Shown in pieces: positions 17,791 through 25,013 of a stretch of DNA of 64,000 bases. The DNA is from a bacterium (GTDB lineage Bacteria; Oederibacteriota; Muellerivitia; Muellerivitales; Muellerivitaceae): positions 186,001 to 250,000 of the forward strand of contig DASZRK010000017.1 in the NCBI GenBank assembly GCA_035549195.1, read 5' to 3'. Numbering within the stretch: position 1 is the stretch's first letter; the number at the start of each line of letters is the position of its first letter. A program made the translations under genes and the position numbers. The notes under the pieces are model-generated. The model did not search any database and was not told where the DNA came from. It was given only the letters and a program-made list of their open reading frames with translations.

Positions 17791-18507
17791 CTACTCCAAA
17801 GATCCGGCAGGGGTCGCCTTTTCAAAGTTTATCCCGGCTTCCTCGAAGGCGGAAATGACCGCGCGTTCCACGTCGATCCGGGCGATGGGAGAAAGGGATG
17901 CGTCCTCGTTGAGCCCGGTCATGGCGGGACCCGGGTCTCCCCGAAGGAGCCCTTTCCACTCCGCCGCGACCGAAAGGAGGATCACACCTTGTTGGAGGAA
18001 AACCGAACCTTCCCGGGCCTGGGCCCCCCCGGCCACTTTCTTTCCTTCCAGGACCAGTTCCCCGAAGGAGGGCGAGGAAAAACAGTGGCCGGCTTCCAAC
18101 CCCGGATGTTTCTCCTCGGACAACCGCACTTCCCGGCCCAGGTCCCGAAGGGCATAGGACAGGATGGCGCTGATCTTTCGGTAGCTTTCCAACAGTTCCC
18201 CCCCGACCAGGTGGTCCGAGGTGGACGCCACGATGGAATAACAAAGGTCCCCTTCACCATGGAGCACCGCCCGGCCCCCGGTGGGCCGAACTTCATAAGG
18301 ATAAGGAAGGGACGCCAGGTCCAGGCGGTTGGCTTCCAGGCGTCCAAGAGTAAGGGTTGGCCGCTCGAAGTAGAAAAAACGCAGGATGGGCGAATCCCCG
18401 GACCGGAACCTCTTGAACAATTCGGTGTCGTAAGCCATCTGCCCGGGGGTGGGGCGGGCGAGGGAAGGGATCAACCTCCAATTCCGGGCTTGGATCGGGT
18501 CGGACAT
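17791..18507 (-). CDS. Lipoate-protein ligase A / octanoyltransferase family
   Basis: A 238-residue member of the biotin/lipoate ligase fold, which attaches lipoate or octanoate to lipoyl domains such as GcvH. The substrate-binding motif is EVRPTGGRAVLHGEGDLCYS, matching the RRxGGGxVxH pattern. The conserved lysine lies in LEGKKVAGGAQAREG, followed by FLQQGVILLSV. The ATG at 18507 is used because the family N-terminus (WRLIPSLARPTPGQMAYD) follows; the longer reading is a shadow of the next gene. Sequence alone does not separate LplA from LipM. It lies 55 nt from lpdA in the same direction, forming a lipoyl-metabolism pair. Confidence 0.85.
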   Translation of the reverse strand: MSDPIQARNWRLIPSLARPTPGQMAYDTELFKRFRSGDSPILRFFYFERPTLTLGRLEANRLDLASLPYPYEVRPTGGRAVLHGEGDLCYSIVASTSDHLVGGELLESYRKISAILSYALRDLGREVRLSEEKHPGLEAGHCFSSPSFGELVLEGKKVAGGAQAREGSVFLQQGVILLSVAAEWKGLLRGDPGPAMTGLNEDASLSPIARIDVERAVISAFEEAGINFEKATPAGSLE

Positions 18508-18520
18508 GGCCTTGATTCTA

Positions 18521-19036
18521 CTAAAGATCGATCGTGAACAAATGACCGTCCACTTTCTTCCCTTGGAGGAAAAGCAACCCGACCCGGCAGGGACCTGTGC
18601 GTCCATGTTGGCCCTCGGGCAGGTTTCCCAGGAAGGAGCCCGGATTGAAAAAGAAGTGTCCCCCCACTTGCCGGGCGATGGGGTCGAAATTTCGTCCATA
18701 AACGATGACCTGGACCGGTTCCTTCTCTTCCTGGAATTGCAACAATAGATGGTTCTTGAGCCCCACCGGTTTCCCATAGCCATGGGTCATCCCCAGGATA
18801 AAGGCCCCGGACCTCCAGACCAGGGTCACCGGGAGCTCGGAGCGAACGATGGAGTTCTCCGCGTTGCCGCAAACCGCTTTGGTCGGGGCGATCTTCTTGA
18901 GCTGTTCCAGGACAGGCATCTCGCCCACCGGCCCGGCGTGCAGGATACCGTCCACGCCCTTGAAGGCCTTCTTCAATGCGGCCACTTGGGGCGTTTGAAG
19001 TGGCCCCCGGGTATCCGCCAGGACTCCAAATATCAA
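18521..19036 (-). CDS. YfcE/MJ0936-type phosphodiesterase fold lacking several metal ligands
   Basis: A 171-residue calcineurin-like fold. Family landmarks are present in order, but key residues differ: the usual DxH is D8-T-R10 (H to R), the HxGD motif is HAGP (D36 to P), GN58 is kept, TH85G is kept, and the final GHTH reads GRNF (both His lost). So D8, N58 and H85 remain and four of seven expected metal ligands are gone. The scaffold, including FFNPGSFLG, is intact and there is no frameshift. It is therefore likely a non-catalytic or altered-function member. The start is TTG at 19036 with AAAGGAGG upstream. It precedes the lipoate ligase gene by 13 nt. Confidence 0.75.
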   Translation of the reverse strand: MIFGVLADTRGPLQTPQVAALKKAFKGVDGILHAGPVGEMPVLEQLKKIAPTKAVCGNAENSIVRSELPVTLVWRSGAFILGMTHGYGKPVGLKNHLLLQFQEEKEPVQVIVYGRNFDPIARQVGGHFFFNPGSFLGNLPEGQHGRTGPCRVGLLFLQGKKVDGHLFTIDL

Positions 19037-19079
19037 GAGAGCCTCCTTTCACCCAAGTAGCGGAGTATTTTAATAGGTG

Positions 19080-19094
19080 ATAAAATTTTTATCC
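19080..19094. promoter_or_regulatory. AT-rich palindrome between divergent genes
   Basis: GATAAAATTTTTATC is a 7+1+7 palindrome inside the 129-bp gap between the phosphodiesterase-like gene (minus) and the propeller/SGNH gene (plus). It could be an operator or part of a promoter. No regulator is identified. Confidence 0.3.
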
Positions 19095-19165
19095 TATCTT
19101 GAAGAGAATCTCGAAAGGGATTTTTGGGATCGGTCCGCCTCGGAGATTTTTCTTAAGGATGCCCA

Positions 19166-21190
19166 TTGGCCCACATGACAAGGATCTTGGTTTTATGCGG
19201 CCTGTTCCTCCCTTTTCTTTCCCGATCGGCCCAAGCCGTGACCCCGATGTGGTCCTATTTGGACCTTTTAGCCGGCGAAAGTTCGACCGGACGGGACGAC
19301 GGGGAGTTTAATAAGGCGACCTTCAACCATCCATCGGGTTTGACCATGGACCCTTCGAGCCGGAAGATTTATGTCGCGGATAGGGACAACCATTGCATTC
19401 GGGTCGTGGAATTGGATGAGAACAACAGGGTTTCCACCCTCGTGGGAACCACCCAATCGGGCTACCTGGATGGGCCTTTCGATCGGGCCAGGTTCCGGTC
19501 CCCCACTTCCTTGGTTTTCATAGGTCCGGGCCTTTTGGCGGTCAATGACCAGGGCAATTCCCGGATCCGCCTGGTGGATCTTCCGAATAGGGCTGTGACC
19601 ACCCTGGCCGGGTCCGATGCAGGCGGCCTCTCGGAAGGGCCCGCCCAAAAATGTTCACTTTCCGCCATCTGGAGCATGGACTTCCAGGGCTCCCAGGACT
19701 GCCTTTTCTTTTCCGAACCCGCGCTCGGTTCGGTCCAAAAATTGGACCTCAAAACCAATACCATCACCACCGTCCTTCACGATCGCCCTGAGATCCCGAA
19801 TCCCGAAGCCCTTTGCGTTTGGCAAGAAGGCCTTTATGTCGCGGACCGCAACCTTCCAGGTGTTTACCATTGTCGGCAAACGAAGGACGGAACCGCCCTG
19901 GAACCAATAGGCCAGGGCAAGGCCATCCTGTCCCTCGTGGGCTCCAAAAAAGGCCTCTATGCCCTCCAAAACGACCCAAGCGCGCCCTTCGAACAACTGA
20001 AGCCTTACAACAGGAAGGTCCAATGGGTCTCGGCCTGGGGTGACCCCCTCCCAACGGTCGCGGACAGTGTTCCCTGCTTTGATGGCTTGGGCCCGGAAAG
20101 CAACCTCCAGCTGATCTCCGACCCGTTTTCACCCGATCGTTTTTATATTCCCAGTCCTCAATGGCAGAGTTTGTTCTCGTTCCATGATGTGTTCCAAGAT
20201 GATCTCATCGCCGCGGGACCGGAAATGCCCCTGGCCAGCGGTTTGACCGACTGGGACTATCCCGCGGACAAACCTCCTCATATCTTCCGGATCCTCGTTA
20301 TCGGGGATTCGCATGTTTACCACACCTTTCCCGATGATCAAAAAAAGAAGGGGTGGAACCATGAAAACCTGATGGGCGGATTGACCAAACGCCTGGAATT
20401 GGAATTGAACACCCTGGCCTCCCTGGATGACAACCCCATCCATTTCCAGGTCCTGACCTTGGCCCAGCCCGGTACCCACCCGCTTTTCCTTTGGCCTTAT
20501 TATTTGGCCCCCGATGTGGTCCAAAAATACGATGTGGACCTGGTCCTCTACCTCTTCAGTCCCAACATGTTCACGCCCGATATGTTCGATGGGAGGACGA
20601 CCAATTCCACCGATTTCTCGTTCCAGGATTATTTCATCCGGCCCCTTTCGTCCGAGGGTATCCCCGAGAAGGACCTGGACCCGGAGATCTTGTTGAAGCC
20701 GATCGCCGATAAAATGCCCGGGAACCTGGCGGGTCATTTCTTCGAGCTTTGCCGGTCCAAAAACCTGGCCCGGTCCGACGAAAAGAGCAAGGAACTTTGG
20801 TTCGCCGATTTCAACCGGCTCGTGGCCGAACCCGACATTGAAAAGGACCTTGTCCAGCTCATTGGCAGGCCGATCCGCATGCTCCACGACAAGATCGATC
20901 CCATGAGGACCCACAAGGGGCAACCGGTCGCCCTTCGCCTGGGGATCCTCCCGGTGGGCCAATTCTTCCCCATGAAGGCCCAAATGCCCTTTTGGAACGA
21001 CCTAGGGGATTACACGCACGTCCCATTGTTGGACCTTTCCAAGGATTTCACCGCCTTGCGCCCCGCTTGGTATCCCCTTTCCGACCATAAGGAATACGAC
21101 CACTTCAGTTCCGACGGTTATTTCGTCGAAGCCCTGGTGTTGGCCCACAAATTGATCCAAGAACGGGTGGTTCCTTGGCCTTCCCAATGA
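19166..21190 (+). CDS. Secreted beta-propeller (NHL) + SGNH-like protein, single module
   Basis: A 674-residue exported protein. Signal peptide: LVLCGLFLPFLSRSAQA. The N-terminal half (to about 330) is an NHL-type propeller: KIYVADRDNHCIRVVELDEN, then GLLAVNDQGNSRIRLVDLP and GLYVADRNLPGVYH. The C-terminal half is SGNH-like: block I FRILVIGDSHVYHTF with nucleophile S382, and a terminal acid/His region EYDHFSSDGYFVEAL. It aligns module by module with each half of the 1341-residue protein at 25014-29039, where the first-module serine is also residue 382. The TTG at 19166 follows AAGGA at 7 nt; an ATG at 19175 is the alternative. It probably acts on an envelope polymer with the nearby acylation operon; this is inference. 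Confidence 0.75.
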   Translation: MAHMTRILVLCGLFLPFLSRSAQAVTPMWSYLDLLAGESSTGRDDGEFNKATFNHPSGLTMDPSSRKIYVADRDNHCIRVVELDENNRVSTLVGTTQSGYLDGPFDRARFRSPTSLVFIGPGLLAVNDQGNSRIRLVDLPNRAVTTLAGSDAGGLSEGPAQKCSLSAIWSMDFQGSQDCLFFSEPALGSVQKLDLKTNTITTVLHDRPEIPNPEALCVWQEGLYVADRNLPGVYHCRQTKDGTALEPIGQGKAILSLVGSKKGLYALQNDPSAPFEQLKPYNRKVQWVSAWGDPLPTVADSVPCFDGLGPESNLQLISDPFSPDRFYIPSPQWQSLFSFHDVFQDDLIAAGPEMPLASGLTDWDYPADKPPHIFRILVIGDSHVYHTFPDDQKKKGWNHENLMGGLTKRLELELNTLASLDDNPIHFQVLTLAQPGTHPLFLWPYYLAPDVVQKYDVDLVLYLFSPNMFTPDMFDGRTTNSTDFSFQDYFIRPLSSEGIPEKDLDPEILLKPIADKMPGNLAGHFFELCRSKNLARSDEKSKELWFADFNRLVAEPDIEKDLVQLIGRPIRMLHDKIDPMRTHKGQPVALRLGILPVGQFFPMKAQMPFWNDLGDYTHVPLLDLSKDFTALRPAWYPLSDHKEYDHFSSDGYFVEALVLAHKLIQERVVPWPSQ

Positions 21191-21290
21191 ACCGTCCGGC
21201 CTCCGTCCCCCTCATTTTGACTTAGCCCACCCTTCCCCTTACACTGAATCCCCTTTACAGGAATTCCGCATCGAGCGCGGGAGAGGACCC

Positions 21291-22937
21291 ATGAAGATCG
21301 CCGTCTGCCAGATCGATACCACCGTAGGGGATTTCGATGGGAACACCGACAAGGTCCTCGCTTCCCTTCGGAAAGCCAAGGCGGAAGGCTGCGCCATCGC
21401 CCTCTTTCCCGAGCTGACCCTGACCGGTTATCCGCCCCGGGACCTCCTGGACCGCCTGTCTTTTTTCCAAGCCGCCCAAAAAGCCCTGGATCAAGTGGCC
21501 TCCGCCGCCCAAGGGATCCTGGCGGTGGTGGGGACCATCCTGGAGAACCCCGGGCCCGGCAACCCCCTTTTCAACGCGGCCGTGGCGGTAACGGACGGAA
21601 AGATCCTCCAGACCTACCACAAGGTCCTGCTCCCCAATTATGACGTCTTCGATGAAGCCCGTTACTTCGCTCCCGCACCTCGGCCTGAACCGCCCTTCGA
21701 GTTCAAGGGCCTGAAGGTGGCCCTCACCATTTGCGAGGATATCTGGAACGTGGAGGGCGTTTTCACCCACCGCCTTTACGCCAAGGACCCGATGGAGGAG
21801 ATCGGGAAAGCCAAACCCGACCTGGTCCTGAACCTTTCCGCTTCCCCCTTCCACCAGGCCAAGCTTTCCGTGCGCCAAGCCTTGCTCAAGGACGTGGCCC
21901 GCAAGGCCCAATGCCCGGTCCTTTACTGCAATCTGGTGGGCGGCAACGACGAGCTGGTCTTCGACGGTTGCAGCATGGTGGTGGACGGCGGCGGGAGCCT
22001 TTTTCAGCTGGGCAAGGCCTTCGAAGAGGACCTGCTCGTCTTCGACACCGAGAACCCGACCCTCAAGACCTCTCAGGTCCCCGAGAGCGAACAGGCCAAG
22101 ATCTACCAGGCCCTGGTGACCGGCACTCGGGATTACGTCCGCAAATGCGGATTTCAAAAGGTCCTGGTGGGGCTTTCCGGCGGCATCGACTCGGCCCTGG
22201 TGGCCGCCCTGGCGGCCGAGGCCCTGGGTCCGCAGAACGTCATGGGAGTGACCATGCCCTCGCCCTATTCCTCGCGGGGTTCCATCGAGGATTCCCGCGA
22301 GTTGGCCGCGAACCTGGGCATCGAGTTCAAGGAGATCCCCATCACGCCGCTCTTCGAGTCGGCCCTTTCGAGCCTGGGGCCGGCCTTCCAGGGTACCCCT
22401 AAGGACATCACCGAGGAGAACCTCCAGGCCCGTTTGCGGGGCCTTCTCCTCATGGCGCTTTCCAATAAATTCGGCCGACTGGTGCTTTCCACCGGCAACA
22501 AGAGCGAGATCGCCGTGGGCTATTGCACCCTCTACGGGGACATGTGCGGAGGCCTGGCGGTCATCTCGGACGTGCCGAAGGTCATGGTCTATGAACTGGC
22601 CCGCTACGCCAACCGGGACAAGCCCCTCATCCCCGAAGCCATCTTCACCAAGGCCCCTTCCGCCGAGCTTCGCCCGAATCAGAAGGACCAGGATTCCCTG
22701 CCGCCTTATGAGGACTTGGATGCGATCCTCCGGCTTTATGTGGAAGAGAACCAGCCGCCTTCCAAGATCGTGAAAGCAGGGTTCGACGCCGGATTAGTGC
22801 GTGACGTGCTGAAAAAGATAAACCAGAACGAATACAAGCGGCGCCAGATGGCCCCGGGTCTCAAGGTCACGACCAAGGCCTTCGGCATGGGACGCCGGGT
22901 GCCCATCGCCCAGAAATTCAAGGAAGACACGCCATGA
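21291..22937 (+). CDS. nadE: NAD+ synthetase, glutamine-dependent
   Basis: Converts nicotinate adenine dinucleotide to NAD+ using ammonia released from glutamine. The 548-residue protein has an N-terminal nitrilase-type glutaminase with the Glu-Lys-Cys triad (ALFPELTLTGYPPRDLL, YHKVLLPNYDVFDE, LTICEDIWN) and a C-terminal ATP-pyrophosphatase synthetase domain (LVGLSGGIDSALVAALAAEA, then STGNKSEIAVGYCTLYGDM). Length and order are typical. The ATG at 21291 has AGGA just upstream. Its stop overlaps the start of the next gene (ATGA), so the two are translationally coupled. Confidence 0.96.
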   Translation: MKIAVCQIDTTVGDFDGNTDKVLASLRKAKAEGCAIALFPELTLTGYPPRDLLDRLSFFQAAQKALDQVASAAQGILAVVGTILENPGPGNPLFNAAVAVTDGKILQTYHKVLLPNYDVFDEARYFAPAPRPEPPFEFKGLKVALTICEDIWNVEGVFTHRLYAKDPMEEIGKAKPDLVLNLSASPFHQAKLSVRQALLKDVARKAQCPVLYCNLVGGNDELVFDGCSMVVDGGGSLFQLGKAFEEDLLVFDTENPTLKTSQVPESEQAKIYQALVTGTRDYVRKCGFQKVLVGLSGGIDSALVAALAAEALGPQNVMGVTMPSPYSSRGSIEDSRELAANLGIEFKEIPITPLFESALSSLGPAFQGTPKDITEENLQARLRGLLLMALSNKFGRLVLSTGNKSEIAVGYCTLYGDMCGGLAVISDVPKVMVYELARYANRDKPLIPEAIFTKAPSAELRPNQKDQDSLPPYEDLDAILRLYVEENQPPSKIVKAGFDAGLVRDVLKKINQNEYKRRQMAPGLKVTTKAFGMGRRVPIAQKFKEDTP

Positions 22938-23404
22938 AAAAGACCCTCGCCCAGATCACTAAGGAGATCACCTTCGAGGCCGCCCATTACCTGCACAATC
23001 CCAAGTGGGACCGGGCAAGGAACCTGGAGACCTTCCGGAAATGTTCGGGGTTCCGAAAGGATGACCCCAGGGCCTCCCACTATCCCCATGGGCATTCTTA
23101 CCGCCTGGCGGTGACGGTCCAGGGCCCCATCCAGGACGCGACCGGCTTCGTTATCGACTTCCGGGTCCTGAAGGAGATCCTCCAGCGGGAGGTCTTCGCC
23201 CGTTTCGACCACCGCTTCATCAATAAGGAAGTGGAGCCCTTCAAATCCTCGCCGGCCGTCCAACCCACCGCTGAGAACATGGCCAAGACCATCTGGGACC
23301 TATTGGAAAGTCCTTTGAGGAATGAAAAAGTTTCCCTGAAAAAAGTTGTCCTCTGGGAAACACCCGACAGCTCGGCCACCTATCGCGGCGGAAAAAAGGG
23401 ATAA
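22934..23404 (+). CDS. 6-pyruvoyl-tetrahydropterin synthase / QueD-like protein
   Basis: T-fold enzyme family acting on dihydroneopterin triphosphate (queuosine or pterin synthesis). The 156-residue protein has zinc ligands H18 (TFEAAH) and H52/H54 (PHGHSY), GFVIDFRVLK, FDHRFIN, PTAENMA and the substrate-binding Glu in WETPDSSATY. The catalytic-type Cys is C37 (FRKCSGF), but it lies 15 residues before HGH because of an insert rich in charged residues (RKDDPRASHYP); in most QueD/PTPS proteins it lies 4-6 residues before. It is coupled to nadE by an ATGA overlap. No other queuosine gene lies nearby, so the exact reaction is open. Confidence 0.85.
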   Translation: MKKTLAQITKEITFEAAHYLHNPKWDRARNLETFRKCSGFRKDDPRASHYPHGHSYRLAVTVQGPIQDATGFVIDFRVLKEILQREVFARFDHRFINKEVEPFKSSPAVQPTAENMAKTIWDLLESPLRNEKVSLKKVVLWETPDSSATYRGGKKG

Positions 23405-23417
23405 AGGCCCAAAGGAC

Positions 23418-24107
23418 CTAGAACTGGAAGGAAAGGGTCTCCGGCTCATTGGAAGGCTGGATGCATTCCGGCCCGTCGTGGGCGACCTTGTTGACGACGG
23501 ACCCGACCGCGTAGGACTTCATCCGCGCCGCCGGGAAGGGTTTGAAAAGCGCCTCGATCCTCTCAAAATCCCTGACATCCTCCGAATCCAGCCAAAGGCC
23601 GAAATCCTTCGGGTCCAGGATGACCGGCATACGGTCGTGGACCGCCCTCACCATCTCGTTGGGTTGGGTGGTGAGGATGGCGCAGACCTCCACGTTCTCA
23701 CCCTCGACCTTCTGTTGGCCCCAGATGCCCGCAAAAGCGAAAGGCGCCTCGTCGGCCATCTGAAAATAAAAGGGCCGCGTTTCCTTGGCCTGGTGCCTCC
23801 ACTCAAAGAACCCGCTCGCCGGGATGAGGCAACGCCACTTCTCGAAGGACTCGGTGAAGACCGGTTTTTGCCGGATCTCCTCGCTCTGGACATTGACCAG
23901 GAGTCGCCCTCCCTGGGCCCAGGGAGCGAAAAAGCCCCATTGGAGCATCTTGAACTCATGACCCTTGTGGTCCAGTGTCCGGATAAAAGCGGGGATCCTT
24001 TGGGCGGGAGCGATGTTGTAGCGCGGCTTCCAATCCACGACCTTTTCGGTCTTGAAGAGGCCGGCGATGTCCTTGGGCTTGTTTTTCAACGCGTAACGGG
24101 AGCACAT
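23418..24107 (-). CDS. SOS response-associated peptidase (SRAP, YedK/HMCES-like)
   Basis: Forms a covalent thiazolidine link to abasic sites in single-stranded DNA and shields them. The 229-residue protein has the invariant Cys2 exposed after Met removal (MCSRYAL), N31 in RYNIAPAQ, the Glu in SGFFEWRH and the active-site His in AVHDRMPVIL. The length is standard. It converges on the QueD-like gene and is next to tRNA-Val. Nothing odd in the protein. Confidence 0.93.
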   Translation of the reverse strand: MCSRYALKNKPKDIAGLFKTEKVVDWKPRYNIAPAQRIPAFIRTLDHKGHEFKMLQWGFFAPWAQGGRLLVNVQSEEIRQKPVFTESFEKWRCLIPASGFFEWRHQAKETRPFYFQMADEAPFAFAGIWGQQKVEGENVEVCAILTTQPNEMVRAVHDRMPVILDPKDFGLWLDSEDVRDFERIEALFKPFPAARMKSYAVGSVVNKVAHDGPECIQPSNEPETLSFQF

Positions 24108-24174
24108 GTGAGTAGTTTAACCCCGGTTGAACAGGCCCGCACCTTTTTCACGCCCGGAGCAACGATTCCACAAT

Positions 24175-24209
24175 AAAAAAACCGCCCAGCCCCTTTCGGG
24201 GTGGGCGGT
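24175..24209 (-). terminator. Rho-independent terminator after tRNA-Val
   Basis: On the minus strand the stem ACCGCCC...GGGCGGT (24181-24209, inner CCCC/GGGG, loop GAAA) is followed by six T (24180-24175). It lies 40 nt beyond the 3' end of tRNA-Val. Confidence 0.85.
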
Positions 24210-24248
24210 GGGCCTGCTATGGGTAAGCCCTTTTGGGGGCGCATTGAA

Positions 24249-24325
24249 TGGTGGACATTACTGGACTCGAACCAGTGACCTTCGCGATGTGAACGCGACG
24301 CTCTAACCAGCTGAGCTAAATGTCC
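24249..24325 (-). tRNA. tRNA-Val (anticodon CAC)
   Basis: 77 nt including an encoded CCA. The acceptor stem GGACATT pairs with AATGTCC, followed by discriminator A and CCA. D arm GCTCAGCTGGTTAGAGC, anticodon loop TTCACAT between TCGCG and CGCGA giving anticodon CAC, and T arm with GGTTCGAGTCC. It reads GUG codons. Confidence 0.95.
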
Positions 24326-24337
24326 TTATCCTCGAAA

Positions 24338-24356
24338 GAAAGGCCGAAGGCCTTTC
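24338..24356 (-). terminator. Possible terminator of the secreted protein gene at 24470
   Basis: Perfect 8-bp stem GAAAGGCC, loop TTC, GGCCTTTC on the minus strand, downstream of the gene at 24470-24979 and just before tRNA-Val. It lacks a long T tract, so it may instead be a processing or boundary hairpin. The rest of 24357-24469 shows no gene. Confidence 0.4.
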
Positions 24357-24469
24357 CTAAATACAAAGAAGGATATTCAACCCCCAGCCAAAAGCTGGCG
24401 GGTAAATGTCCCGAAAGGGGCTTAAGTTTAAAGGGGGGGTCCGCCCTTTTCAAGGAACAATCGATCCAG

Positions 24470-24979
24470 CTAAAAAACCTCGAATTTCTCAAAGACCTTC
24501 TTCATGACGGCGGACGTGGCGACCAACGGCTTCTTGACCGCCTTGGGCATCTTGGATCGTTTGAACTCCAAGTGCGCTACCTGTTGGATGCTGTCCCACT
24601 TGGGAGCCCCATAGCTGTCCCGTTCCAGGACGTAAACGATGTCCACCTTCAATTGGTCCATTTGGGAGCCCGCCGGATACATCCGCCGGACCATTTCCAG
24701 CGCCGCTTCCGCCAGTCGTTTTTTCTTGTCCTTCACCTCGAAGTTAAGTTTGACGTCCTGGGCGTTCCAGAAAAAATAAACATATTCCGCCTTCTCTTTG
24801 ACCGTGGCGTGGTCCTTGAACCAATCGTCCCAGGGGACCTTCGAGACGTCCCAATGCGCCATGGCCGGGGCCGGGGTAGGCGTCAAGGGCACCTCACTGG
24901 CGGATTGGGCGAGGGAGCCATCCTGGGCGAAGGCCGGAAGAACGGAAAGGCAGAGGATCAAGGCGAATGCTCGTTTCAT
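24470..24979 (-). CDS. Secreted protein of unknown function
   Basis: A 169-residue protein with signal peptide MKRAFALILCLSVLPAFAQ. A short Pro/Thr-rich stretch (LTPTPAPAMAHW) follows and then an alpha/beta domain with VYFFWNAQDVKLNFEVKDKK, DQLKVDIVYVLERDSYG and VAHLEFKRSKMP. The domain is compact and without Cys. The ATG at 24979 has GGAG 6 nt upstream; a start at 25006 is less likely because it would precede the signal peptide. Gap to the giant propeller/SGNH gene upstream is 34 nt, in the same direction, so it may be the last gene of that operon. Function unknown. Confidence 0.62.
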   Translation of the reverse strand: MKRAFALILCLSVLPAFAQDGSLAQSASEVPLTPTPAPAMAHWDVSKVPWDDWFKDHATVKEKAEYVYFFWNAQDVKLNFEVKDKKKRLAEAALEMVRRMYPAGSQMDQLKVDIVYVLERDSYGAPKWDSIQQVAHLEFKRSKMPKAVKKPLVATSAVMKKVFEKFEVF

Positions 24980-25013
24980 TGGTTTCTCCACAAAATAGGG
25001 CTTCATCGATCTT

